Shown piece by piece: positions 46,848 through 54,593 of a DNA stretch of 64,000 nucleotides. The translations under genes and the position numbers were made by a program. The DNA lies in assembly GCF_000337455.1 (NCBI RefSeq), contig NZ_AOIU01000023.1, forward strand, positions 57,273 to 121,272, given 5' to 3'. Source of the stretch: Halosimplex carlsbadense 2-9-1. GTDB taxonomy: Archaea; Halobacteriota; Halobacteria; Halobacteriales; Haloarculaceae. Under the pieces are notes generated by a model that worked only from the letters and a program-made list of their open reading frames with translations, was not told the origin of the DNA and did no database searches. Every line of letters starts with the position of its first letter. The first letter of the stretch is position 1.

Positions 46848-47256
46848 ATCGCTGGCGGACGTGTACGGGTCCGAGACCGACGACTCCTCGACGGGGATCC
46901 GCGCTCGGCTGTACGCCGCACAGACGAACCCACGCGACCGGTGGGCGCTGGTGGCGGTGGCGACCGCGGTCGGACTCGCCCTGGGGACCGTCCACTGGGT
47001 CGGCCTGCTGGTCGGCGGCGCGCTCGTCGGCTTCTGCTGGCCGACGCTCCGCCGGGCGCTCGTCGCCGGGCTGGGGTTCGGCGTCGTCGTCCTGCTCGCG
47101 ATGGCGGTTCAGTTCGCCCTCGCCGGAAGCCTCGACGAGTACCTCGCCATGGGGCAACTACTGGCGGTCAGCGTCGCCGTTCCGCTCGTCGCCGGGCCGC
47201 TCGGCGCCGCGGCTCGCGGGCTGGTTCCGGACGCGCCACAGTCGCGAGACTCCTGA
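46840..47256 (+). CDS. small membrane protein coupled to penicillin acylase
   Basis: A 138-residue protein with four hydrophobic stretches (WALVAVATAVGLALGTVHWV, GLLVGGALVGFCW, ALVAGLGFGVVVLLAMAVQF, LLAVSVAVPLVAGPLGAAA) after a 35-residue hydrophilic head. I do not recognise the family. The ATG lies inside the 3' end of the acylase gene (overlap 46840-46847), so the two are co-translated; it may anchor or assist the exported acylase, which is inference. Confidence 0.75.
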   Translation: MSESLADVYGSETDDSSTGIRARLYAAQTNPRDRWALVAVATAVGLALGTVHWVGLLVGGALVGFCWPTLRRALVAGLGFGVVVLLAMAVQFALAGSLDEYLAMGQLLAVSVAVPLVAGPLGAAARGLVPDAPQSRDS

Positions 47257-47276
47257 CGGTCGCCAGCGTTCGCGCC

Positions 47277-47322
47277 CTCACCCGTCGAGGTCGTCGATCA
47301 GCGCTTCGAGCGTCCCGATGTG
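47277..47322. repeat. 46-bp duplicate of the regulator 3' end
   Basis: Bases 47277-47322 match 47433-47478, the last codons of the winged-helix regulator. The copy is cut off after GATGTG and leads directly into the GACCATCTTTTTCGC element. It carries no start and is a fragment, not a gene. Confidence 0.85.
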
Positions 47323-47330
47323 CTCCCGGC

Positions 47331-47407
47331 GACCATCTTTTTCGCCTCGGGGTCGCTCACTCCGCTCGCGACCCGTCTCGGCCAAAAAGCTGGGCCAAAA
47401 AAGCCGC
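47331..47407. repeat. GACCATCTTTTTCGC element, copy 1
   Basis: The element starts GACCATCTTTTTCGC, encloses a GGGTCGC/GCGACCC hairpin (47350-47356 with 47368-47374) and ends GCCAAAAAGCTGGGCCAAAA. Copy 2 is at 63505-63592 with the same ends but a different internal hairpin. The T-run may act in transcription termination. Confidence 0.65.
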
Positions 47408-47433
47408 TCGCTCCCGCCGCTCGCTCGCGGGAC

Positions 47434-47721
47434 TCACCCGTCGAGGTCGTCGATCAGCGCTTCGAGCGTCCCGATGTGTTCTTCGAACTTCTCGCGCCCC
47501 AGGTCGGTGAGTTCGTAGGTGGTCTGGGGCTTGCGGTCGACGAACTGCTTCTCGACGGCGACGCAGTCGGCGTCCTCCATCTTCCCGATGTGGCTGGCGA
47601 GGTTGCCCTCGGTCACGTCCAGGGCCTCCTTCAGATCGGGGAAACTCGTCTCGCCGTGGCTGTAGAGGTAGGCGAAGATCTGGAGTCGCGTCGGCTGGTG
47701 GACGAGTTTGTCGAAGTCCAT
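47434..47721 (-). CDS. winged-helix transcriptional regulator
   Basis: A 95-residue DNA-binding protein: LVHQPTRLQIFAYLYSHGET, then SFPDLKEALDVTEGNLASHI as the helix-turn-helix, and a wing in KQFVDRKPQTTYELTDLGRE with a terminal dimerisation helix. It resembles the HTH_34/MarR-like single-domain repressors often linked with ABC-2 exporters. It follows the membrane protein gene by three bases (one operon) and lies downstream of the exporter, so the dyad at 50529-50549 is a candidate target. ATG 47721. Confidence 0.87.
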   Translation of the reverse strand: MDFDKLVHQPTRLQIFAYLYSHGETSFPDLKEALDVTEGNLASHIGKMEDADCVAVEKQFVDRKPQTTYELTDLGREKFEEHIGTLEALIDDLDG

Positions 47722-47724
47722 GAA

Positions 47725-48363
47725 TCAGGCCCGCGTCAGGTACACGTAGGCGGCTATCGCGTACAGGCTGAAGAGGATGCCGAAGAGGCCGACGCCCAGG
47801 TACCGAAGCGCTTCGACGTACGGGATGAACGACGCGTAGAGCAGGACCCACGCGCCCCCGGCGTAGAAGACCAGCCGGTCGCGCCGCCGGACCCGGTAGG
47901 CCGCCAGCACGGCGCCGGTCACCAACAGCCCCAGGCCGAGGGTCGCGATGACCAGCCCGAAGTACAGCAACGCCCGGTCGAGCCCGGGGATCTGGCCGGC
48001 CGCGTCGCCGGTGACTCCCGTCGCGGCCAGCAGGAAGGCGCCCAGAGAGCCGTAGACCGCCCGCCAGCTCGGCGCGCCGGGGGGCGCCTCCTCGCTGGGC
48101 AGTCGCGAGGAGACGAACCACAGCGCCGCGACCGCGACGACACAGAACCCGCCCCAGATCGCGACGTACGCGGCCGCCCCGAGCGTCTCGTAGAGGAAGA
48201 AGGTCGCCTGGACGAGCAGCGCCGCGACGCCGATGATCAGCCCGGCGACCAGCCACAGCCGGGCGCGACCGGGGTACTGCTCGGCCAGCCCCATCGCCCC
48301 CTTGATGTCCGACAGCTGTCGCTGCAGCTCCTCGGGGTCGACGCTCTCGGAAGCGTCGCTCAC
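47725..48363 (-). CDS. membrane protein in operon with the regulator
   Basis: A 212-residue protein starting at GTG 48363. A 35-residue coiled head (EELQRQLSDIKGAMGLAEQ) precedes six hydrophobic segments (LWLVAGLIIGVAALLVQATF, AAYVAIWGGFCVVAVAALWF, LGAFLLAATGV, LYFGLVIATLGLGLLV, and two near the C-terminus). The family is not recognised; membrane proteins of this type are often encoded beside single-domain wHTH regulators and may sense a membrane signal. GTG 48372 is an alternative start three codons upstream. Confidence 0.75.
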   Translation of the reverse strand: MSDASESVDPEELQRQLSDIKGAMGLAEQYPGRARLWLVAGLIIGVAALLVQATFFLYETLGAAAYVAIWGGFCVVAVAALWFVSSRLPSEEAPPGAPSWRAVYGSLGAFLLAATGVTGDAAGQIPGLDRALLYFGLVIATLGLGLLVTGAVLAAYRVRRRDRLVFYAGGAWVLLYASFIPYVEALRYLGVGLFGILFSLYAIAAYVYLTRA

Positions 48364-48539
48364 GGCGACCACCTCGGGGAGTCGCCCCGGTGGCCCGCGT
48401 CGGGAGCGGTCGCACGTCGGTCCGGCGTGGAGCGTATGTTCGTCGTCATTGGTTGGCCCGGGGATCGTTGCCGCGGTGTTGTCGGAGGGCCGGTAAGTCG
48501 GTTCCGGAAGCGTCGGCGGGGACCACCGCCGAGGAGGGT

Positions 48540-49388
48540 CTATCCGAGTTCCGCCGAGCGGAAGCGCAGGTAGCCGACGAGGGGCGCGCCGACCGTCCAG
48601 GCGGCCAGGACGAGCCCGTTGAACCACGGCTCGTACCCGAGGTAGTCCGGCCGACCGGCGAACTGCTGGAGGGCGGCGTACTCGCCGGGCGCGCGGGCCC
48701 AGACGAGTTCGGGGAGGAGGTTGAAGTACGCGCCAGCGGGGGACAGCGAGCCGATCAGCGCCCGAGTGGAGTCGGGGAGTGCGACGCCGGGAAGGGCGGC
48801 GACGGCGTCGAGCGCGGTCCCGAGGTTCAGGAGCGGGAGCGGGCCGACCCAGAACGCCGAGAGGACGAAGTACGCGCCGATCACGCCGACCATCGCGCGC
48901 GACCGGGCGGCGACCGACGCGGAGACGGCGACGAAGACGCCTACCATCGCGAGGGCGAACGCCGTCGAGAGCGCGCCGAGGGCCAGGAACCGACCTGGGT
49001 CGGGCGCGTGCTCGTAGGTCGCGAGCGCGACGGCGAAGGCGACGGCGACGCCCAGCGCGGTCGTCACCGCGGCGACGCCCGCGCGGGTGACGTACTTCCC
49101 GCGGAAGTACGACGCCCGCGAGTTTGGCAGGCCGAGATGGTAGGTGATCGTCCCGCGTGCGCGGTCGCCGGCGATCGCGAGGTAGGCCAGCGGCGCGAGC
49201 AACAGGGGGAGCGCCCACGCCACCAGCGCCGAGAGCCCGAAGGTCGTCCGCACGGGATGGGGGTGGACCTCGCTCGACCCGAGGAAGACCAGTCCCGCCA
49301 GGGCCGCGAACGCGACGACGACGCCGACCACGGCGTACGAGCGCCTGATGCTGCGGAAGTCGACCCCGGCGACGGTGGCGGTACTCAC
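48540..49388 (-). CDS. ABC-2 type transporter permease
   Basis: A 282-residue permease with six membrane segments: SYAVVGVVVAFAALAGLVFL, LSALVAWALPLLLAPLAYLA, VAAVTTALGVAVAFAVALAT, LGALSTAFALAMVGVFVAV, VGVIGAYFVLSAFW and a C-terminal helix. RARGTITYHLGLPNSRASYF between helices 2 and 3 is the conserved ABC-2/NosY-like cytoplasmic loop. Its GTG start overlaps the ATPase stop (GTGA at 49385-49388), so the two form one transporter. The substrate is unknown. Confidence 0.9.
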   Translation of the reverse strand: MSTATVAGVDFRSIRRSYAVVGVVVAFAALAGLVFLGSSEVHPHPVRTTFGLSALVAWALPLLLAPLAYLAIAGDRARGTITYHLGLPNSRASYFRGKYVTRAGVAAVTTALGVAVAFAVALATYEHAPDPGRFLALGALSTAFALAMVGVFVAVSASVAARSRAMVGVIGAYFVLSAFWVGPLPLLNLGTALDAVAALPGVALPDSTRALIGSLSPAGAYFNLLPELVWARAPGEYAALQQFAGRPDYLGYEPWFNGLVLAAWTVGAPLVGYLRFRSAELG

Positions 49389-50401
49389 GCCCGATCACCG
49401 CCCGCTGTCGCGGCGTCGGCAGTCGATCCGGCCGCCGAACTCTCGCCGCCGCCACTCTGACCGGTGGCGCCGTCCCCGGCGTCGCCGTCTCCGGTTCCGG
49501 ACCGACCGGTCGTGTACGCCTCGAACAGATCCTCGAGCGAGGACTCCTCGATCGTCACGTCCGCGACGGTCGCGCGGTCGTCGAGCCGGCGGAGCGCGGA
49601 CATCTTCGCGCCGGGAGCCGCGCAGGCCACTCGGACTATCGAATCGTCGGCGGACACGTCAGTGACGGCGTCGACCGCCCGAATCGGGTCGAGGTCCGGC
49701 ACCGCGTCGACGGTCGCCGAGACGACGCTGCCCATCCCGAGGTCCTCGCGGAGGTTCTCGACGGAGTTGACCGCGGTCAGCTCGCCGTCCCGGAGGATCC
49801 CCACGCGGTCGGAGACGCGTTCGACCTCGTCGAGGATGTGCGAGGAGAAGAACACGGCCGCGCCGCGCTCGGACTCCTCGCGGACGATCTCGCGGACGAG
49901 CTGGACGCCGTTGGGGTCGAGCCCGGCGGAGGGCTCGTCGAGGACGAGCAGATCCGGCTCGCCGACCAGCGCGACCGCCAGAGCCATCCGCTGGAACATC
50001 CCCGTCGAGTAGTCGTCGGCCGGCCGACGGGCGGCCTCGGGGGCGAGCCCGACCCGGTCGAGGAGGGCGTCCGGGTCGTCGTCGGCCCTCTTGGTTTCGA
50101 TCGCTGCGGCGACGTGCTCGCGCCCGGTGAGGTTCGGGACCGGCTCGAACGCCTCCGGGAGCAGTCCCACGCGGGCTTTCACCGACTGGGGGTCCGCCGT
50201 CACGTCGGTCCCGAGCACGGACACCTCGCCAGCGGTCGGGTCGAGAAACCCCAGGAGGACGTTGATCGTCGTCGACTTCCCCGCGCCGTTGGGGCCGAGG
50301 AAGCCGAACACCTCGCCGCGGTCGACCGACAGCGACAGCTCCGAGACCGCTATCACGTCGCCGTAGCGCTTCGTGAGCCCGTCTATCTCGACCGCGCTCA
50401 T
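49385..50401 (-). CDS. ABC transporter ATP-binding protein
   Basis: A 338-residue ATPase. Walker A GPNGAGKST, Q-loop region VGLLPEAFEP, signature YSTGMFQRMALAVAL (STGM in place of LSGGQ), Walker B LLVLDEPSAGLDP and the switch His in FFSSHILDE are all present. A C-terminal accessory domain (about 215-300) and a 45-residue Gly/Ala/Asp tail follow. It drives the downstream permease. Its ATG overlaps the stop of the 26-codon leader ORF (ATGA at 50398-50401). Confidence 0.95.
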   Translation of the reverse strand: MSAVEIDGLTKRYGDVIAVSELSLSVDRGEVFGFLGPNGAGKSTTINVLLGFLDPTAGEVSVLGTDVTADPQSVKARVGLLPEAFEPVPNLTGREHVAAAIETKRADDDPDALLDRVGLAPEAARRPADDYSTGMFQRMALAVALVGEPDLLVLDEPSAGLDPNGVQLVREIVREESERGAAVFFSSHILDEVERVSDRVGILRDGELTAVNSVENLREDLGMGSVVSATVDAVPDLDPIRAVDAVTDVSADDSIVRVACAAPGAKMSALRRLDDRATVADVTIEESSLEDLFEAYTTGRSGTGDGDAGDGATGQSGGGESSAAGSTADAATAGGDRA

Positions 50402-50478
50402 CCGACCCGCACCTCCGTGGAGCGGGCGTCGGCGGGCGGGCTGTACTGCTCGGCCGGACGGGGGACCAGTTCGCTCAT
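50398..50478 (-). CDS. 26-residue leaderless upstream ORF of the ABC operon
   Basis: ATG 50478 to TGA 50398 encodes MSELVPRPAEQYSPPADARS plus TEVRVG. Its stop overlaps the ATPase start as ATGA. An AAACTTTATTGG box (50517-50506, reverse strand) predicts transcription starting just before this ATG, so ribosomes entering the leaderless message would translate it first and reach the ATPase by re-initiation. Its peptide function, if any, is unknown. Confidence 0.55.
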   Translation of the reverse strand: MSELVPRPAEQYSPPADARSTEVRVG

Positions 50479-50505
50479 GCCTCGATCCGAAAACTAGTTT
50501 CTGCA

Positions 50506-50517
50506 CCAATAAAGTTT
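50506..50517 (-). promoter_or_regulatory. TATA box of the ABC operon
   Basis: On the reverse strand this reads AAACTTTATTGG, about 28-39 bases before the small-ORF ATG at 50478, the usual place for a haloarchaeal TATA element of a leaderless transcript. A short TTTGC-GTA-GCAAA dyad (50515-50527) touches its upstream edge. Confidence 0.6.
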
Positions 50518-50528
50518 GCGTAGCAAAT

Positions 50529-50549
50529 TCACTTTGCACTACAAAGTGA
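50529..50549. promoter_or_regulatory. perfect 8-bp-arm dyad, probable operator
   Basis: TCACTTTG (50529-50536) and CAAAGTGA (50542-50549) are perfect inverted arms around CACTA. The site lies just upstream of the ABC TATA box and between divergent units, a classic place for an activator or repressor dimer. The wHTH regulator of the neighbouring operon is the obvious candidate binder; this is inference. Confidence 0.65.
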
Positions 50550-50634
50550 GGTTTGCGATGGAAAGCGCGACTCGTGTCGAACCGAAACCGGTTCGACGCG
50601 AGACTTTTTGCGTCCGGGCAACCGACTATGACCC

Positions 50635-50766
50635 ATGACAACGTGGACCGAGGATCCGTTCATGCGTCGGAGCGTGCTCATCACTGTGCTCTGGCTGCTG
50701 GCGATGTTGATCGGCGGTATCGTGCTGTTTCGCTTCGGCGACGTGATACAGGGGATACTCGCCTAG
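50635..50766 (+). CDS. 43-residue single-pass membrane protein
   Basis: ATG 50635 to TAG 50766 encodes MTTWTEDPFMRRSVLITVLW, LLAMLIGGIVLFRFGDVIQG and ILA: a short polar head with two Arg, one strong membrane helix and a short tail. Codon use is G/C-ending, and ACTTTTTG about 33 bases upstream could be its TATA box. Such tiny membrane proteins are common in haloarchaea; the function is unknown. Confidence 0.6.
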   Translation: MTTWTEDPFMRRSVLITVLWLLAMLIGGIVLFRFGDVIQGILA

Positions 50767-50883
50767 AGCGGCCGGGTCAGCGAGTGGACACGACCGATCG
50801 GTGACCGGGACCCATCGGATCGGCGAGTGGCAACCGCCGGATCGGAGAAAAACACATACGGGACGAGAGCGAGAGGGCGAACG

Positions 50884-52071
50884 ATGGTAGCAATCGAGAC
50901 CGACGTCAACCGGCCGTACGTGCCCGCCGACGGGGCGACGCTGACGGCGACGGTCGACGTCGAACCGGGGACGGGGAGCGGGTCCCGCGAGCGGCACATC
51001 CTCCTCTGCCTGGACACGAGCGGCTCGATGGACGGGGCGAAACTCGACCAGGCTCGCGAAGGCGCCTCGTGGGTCTTCGGTCTCCTCGAACCCGACGACT
51101 ACGTCGGCATCGTCGCGTTCGACTCCGACGCGGAGGTCGTCATGCGTCCCCAGCGGTGGGGCGACACGGCCCGCGAGGACGCGATGCATCGCGTCGAGCA
51201 ACTGGGGGCCGGCGGCGGCACCGACATGTACGACGGCCTCGACTCCGCCCGGACCGCGCTCGACTCGCTGGGCTATCGCCCGGAGACCGACGACGCCGTC
51301 CGCCGGGTCCTGTTGCTGTCGGACGGCAAGGACAACTCCCACGAGCCCGCCGACTTCCGCGAACTCGCCGCCGACATCGACGGGTCGGGTATCCGGATCC
51401 TCTCGGCGGGCATCGGCACCGACTACGAGGAAGAGACCATCCGCACGCTCGGGACGACCGCTCGCGGCGAGTGGACCCACCTCGAATCGCCCGGCGACAT
51501 CGAATCGTTCTTCGGCGAGGCCGTCGAGCAGGCCCAGTCCGTCGTCGCGACGGAGGCGAGCCTCGAACTCGACGCGGCCGCCGGCGTCGAGGTCGGTGAG
51601 GTGTACCGCGCGCTCCCCCAGGCCCAGGAGGTCGACGTGAACTGGTCGGGCAACACCGCAACGGTCCCGCTGCCCGACCTGGCCGAGCGGGAGGACCAGC
51701 GCGTCGTCCTGAAAGTCCACGCGCCCGCCCGAGAGGATCTCGGCGACCACTCGCTGGTCGACGTGACGCTCACGGCGTCGGGCGAGCGGGCGAGCGACCG
51801 TATCGCCGCCGAGTACACCGACGACAACGCGGCGCTCGCGGAACACAACGAGGGGGTCTCGCTCGACCACCGCCAGACGGTCGTCCGCACGGAGCTCGGC
51901 AGGGGCAACGTCGCGGCCGCCGAGACGGAGGTCGAGAAGATGACCCGGATCCACGGCGAGGACACGGCCGTCGTCGAGGAGGCCCAGCGCCAGACCCGGC
52001 TCGTGAGCGAGGGCGGGCGCAACGAGCGCGAGAACGCAACCAGGATCGTCGACGACTCTCGGCTCGAATGA
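50884..52071 (+). CDS. VWA-domain protein of the phospho-signalling cassette
   Basis: A 395-residue protein. A beta-rich head (1-37) precedes a von Willebrand A domain with an intact MIDAS: LLCLDTSGSMDG (Asp44, Ser46, Ser48), a Thr in GGGTDMYDGL and an Asp in LLSDGKDNSH. The second half (about 215-320) is a beta-sandwich (PLPDLAEREDQRVVLKVHAP), followed by a helical tail. No signal peptide or membrane helix is seen, so it should be cytoplasmic, unlike secreted VWA proteins. Its stop overlaps the kinase ATG (ATGA, 52068-52071), tying it to phosphorylation, as in TerY-type triads. Confidence 0.9.
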   Translation: MVAIETDVNRPYVPADGATLTATVDVEPGTGSGSRERHILLCLDTSGSMDGAKLDQAREGASWVFGLLEPDDYVGIVAFDSDAEVVMRPQRWGDTAREDAMHRVEQLGAGGGTDMYDGLDSARTALDSLGYRPETDDAVRRVLLLSDGKDNSHEPADFRELAADIDGSGIRILSAGIGTDYEEETIRTLGTTARGEWTHLESPGDIESFFGEAVEQAQSVVATEASLELDAAAGVEVGEVYRALPQAQEVDVNWSGNTATVPLPDLAEREDQRVVLKVHAPAREDLGDHSLVDVTLTASGERASDRIAAEYTDDNAALAEHNEGVSLDHRQTVVRTELGRGNVAAAETEVEKMTRIHGEDTAVVEEAQRQTRLVSEGGRNERENATRIVDDSRLE

Positions 52072-53300
52072 CGGCCGCGCCGCCGCAGGGCGATCTGGTC
52101 GTCGGCCGCTACGAACTCGGCGAGGTGGTCGGCGAGGGCGGGTTCGCCAAGGTGTTCGACGCCGTCGACACCGAGACCGGCGAGGCCGTCGCGCTCAAGT
52201 ACCCCAACTACGAGGGCAGCCAGAACGACCGCGACATCGTCAGGACCTACTTCGAGAAGGAGGCCGAGACGCTGGCGGCGATCCGCGACGCGGGCGGCCA
52301 CCCCAACATCATGTCGCTGCGCGAAACCGCCGAGGACGAGGACGGCACCTCCATCCTCGTCGTGGAACTCGTCGACGGCTACGAGCTCGACGACGCCATC
52401 CGGCGGACCGGCCCGCTCGACGACATCGACGAGGTCCGGCAGATCGGGATCGCCCTCTGTGACGCGATGAGCTTCCTCCACGAGAACGAGATCGTCTACC
52501 GCGACCTGAAGCCGGACAACGTGATGATCACCCACCGCGGAGGGACCGTGACGCCGGTGCTCATCGACTTCAACACGGCGACCGGGTTCGATACGGGAGC
52601 GCAAGCGACCGACCAGACGACCATCGTCGGCCCGTACAAACCCCGGGAGGTCGCCGAGGCCGACGCGACGGAGGCCCGTCAGGGACCGTGGTCCGACGTG
52701 TACTCGGTCGGGAAGATACTCCTCTATCTGCTGAAGGGGACGGTCCCGCGCAAGGACGGGGTCGACCCGCGCGATTTCGGCGCCGAGTGCGAGCCGTACC
52801 TCGCGGCCATCGTCGAGAAGGCGACCGCGAGCGACTACGAGGACCGGTACCGGAACGCGACGGCGATGAAGCGGGTCCTCGAAGCGCGGGACCCGAGCCC
52901 GCCGCCGTCGGCGACGGTCCGCTACACGCAGGCCGGCGAGCGCTACACGATCTACCCGGGCGACACTATCGGACGGCGCTACGCCGACGGGCCGCGGTCG
53001 TCGGTCGTGATCGAGGACGAGGAGGAGTACATCTCGACCGTGCAGGTGCAGTTCGACACGGACGCCGACGGCGAGTGGTTCATCCGCGACCGGAGCCTCA
53101 ACGGGACCTACGTCCAGACCGGTGGGGGCTGGCAGCGCGTGCTCAGCGAGGCCGGTCGCGAGCGCCTGGAGCAATCGGGGGAGGACGCGACCGACGCGGA
53201 GGGGAACGTGCCGCCGGAACTGTACGGGTTGCGCGAGGGCGACCTGATCGCCCTCGTCCACCCGAGCTACGGCGTCACCTTCGAGTTCAGTACGGAGTAA
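52068..53300 (+). CDS. Ser/Thr protein kinase with C-terminal FHA-like domain
   Basis: A 410-residue Hanks-type kinase that looks active: Gly loop GEGGFAKVF (22-30), VALK Lys44, helix-C Glu in EKEAETL, YRDLKPDNVMI (Asp146, Asn151) and a metal Asp167 in IDFN (DFG varied to DFN). WSDVYSVGKILLYLLKG is helix F. Residues about 300-410 form an FHA-like beta domain (GDTIGRRYADGPRSSVVIED, RDRSLNGTYVQ). It would phosphorylate cassette partners and read phosphothreonine through the FHA unit. Coupled to the VWA gene and two bases before the phosphatase gene. Confidence 0.93.
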   Translation: MTAAPPQGDLVVGRYELGEVVGEGGFAKVFDAVDTETGEAVALKYPNYEGSQNDRDIVRTYFEKEAETLAAIRDAGGHPNIMSLRETAEDEDGTSILVVELVDGYELDDAIRRTGPLDDIDEVRQIGIALCDAMSFLHENEIVYRDLKPDNVMITHRGGTVTPVLIDFNTATGFDTGAQATDQTTIVGPYKPREVAEADATEARQGPWSDVYSVGKILLYLLKGTVPRKDGVDPRDFGAECEPYLAAIVEKATASDYEDRYRNATAMKRVLEARDPSPPPSATVRYTQAGERYTIYPGDTIGRRYADGPRSSVVIEDEEEYISTVQVQFDTDADGEWFIRDRSLNGTYVQTGGGWQRVLSEAGRERLEQSGEDATDAEGNVPPELYGLREGDLIALVHPSYGVTFEFSTE

Positions 53301-53302
53301 CC

Positions 53303-54484
53303 ATGGACTACGCAACGCACTACGACGTGGGGGACCGCAAGCGCGACGGGGGGATCAACGAGGACAGCGTCGCGGTCTCCGTGTTCGAACAGGGCCACCG
53401 CGAGGGCTTTCGCGGCTACGACCGCGACGCTCCCAGCGGTGACGAAACGAGCGATTCGGACGACGAGGGGCGCGATGCGGACGAGCGAGGGGACGGCACC
53501 GGGAGCGAGGACTCCGACACCGAAGGCGACGCGACGGCCGACGGGCACGGCGATCGCGACGACTGCGCGTCCAACCGGAGCGCGGCGGTGTTCGCGCTCG
53601 CCGACGGCGCCGGGGGCCACGACGCCGGCGACGCCGCCTCCTACATCGCGACGACGGCCGTCTGCGAACACCTCGCGGGCACGGCCGTCTCGGCCGCGCG
53701 CAGCGAGCCGGGCGGGTTCGACGTGGCAGTCGACGAACCGCTCCCGGCCCCGCCCCGGGCCGCGGAGATGGAGTCGGCGGTCGCCGAGGCGGTCGTCGCG
53801 GCCCACCGCGAGGTTCTCGAATACGCCGCCGACGCCGACGAGCAGGCTCACGCCACCGTCGTCGCCGGCGTCTGCGTCGGCGGGCGCTGTCACTACGGCT
53901 GGGTCGGCGACAGCCGCGCCTACGTCGTCAACGCCGCCCGCGACGAGATCCTCCCGCTGACGACGGACCACGCGGTCGTCCAGCGGCTGCGCGACGCCGG
54001 CGAGATCGACGACGTGGAGGCGCTGGTCCACCCGCGGGGCAACGAGATCACCCGCGCCCTCGGCGGGAGCGGCCGCGCCGATCCCGAGACCGCCACCGTC
54101 GACGTGGAGACGGCCACCGTCCCGCTGTACCGCGAGGACGTGTTGCTCGTGACCAGCGACGGCCTGCTGGACGCCCAGACGGAGGCGGCGAAGCTCTACG
54201 AGTGGTACGTCGACGCCGGCCGCGACGACGAGATGGCCGCCGTGGTCCGCGACCGCGCGGTCACCGACGAGGAGATCCGCGAAGCGGTGCTGTCGGCCCC
54301 GTCGCTGGGCGACGCGGCCGAGCGACTGGTCGAGCTGGCCAACGAGCGCGGCGGCAAGGACAACTGTTCGACGGTCCTGTTGCACGACGGGACGCTCCCG
54401 CCGACGCCCGAGGACCCGCCCGCCCGTGCCGCGGGCGCCCGACAGTCAGTAACAGACCGTGAGACGCTCCTCGAACACGACTGA
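53303..54484 (+). CDS. PP2C-family protein phosphatase
   Basis: A 393-residue metal-dependent phosphatase. Motifs: GGINEDS near the N-terminus, ALADGAGGHDAGDAAS (DGxGG metal site), YGWVGDSRAYVV, TTDHAVVQRL, LLVTSDGLLD and GGKDNCSTVLL (terminal Asp-Asn). An unusual acidic insert of about 60 residues (about 45-95) splits the first strand pair from DGAGG. It should reverse phosphorylation by the adjacent kinase. The C-terminal 30 residues are Pro/Ala-rich. The ATG follows the kinase stop by two bases. Confidence 0.93.
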   Translation: MDYATHYDVGDRKRDGGINEDSVAVSVFEQGHREGFRGYDRDAPSGDETSDSDDEGRDADERGDGTGSEDSDTEGDATADGHGDRDDCASNRSAAVFALADGAGGHDAGDAASYIATTAVCEHLAGTAVSAARSEPGGFDVAVDEPLPAPPRAAEMESAVAEAVVAAHREVLEYAADADEQAHATVVAGVCVGGRCHYGWVGDSRAYVVNAARDEILPLTTDHAVVQRLRDAGEIDDVEALVHPRGNEITRALGGSGRADPETATVDVETATVPLYREDVLLVTSDGLLDAQTEAAKLYEWYVDAGRDDEMAAVVRDRAVTDEEIREAVLSAPSLGDAAERLVELANERGGKDNCSTVLLHDGTLPPTPEDPPARAAGARQSVTDRETLLEHD

Positions 54485-54593
54485 GGCGGTGGCGCGGCCG
54501 GTGAGGTCGGCGCGGTCGCGCGGTTCCGACCGTCCGGCGCGCCGACACGAGGGGGCAACTGTTTTGATGACCGGCCTGCATATGCCGACAGCT

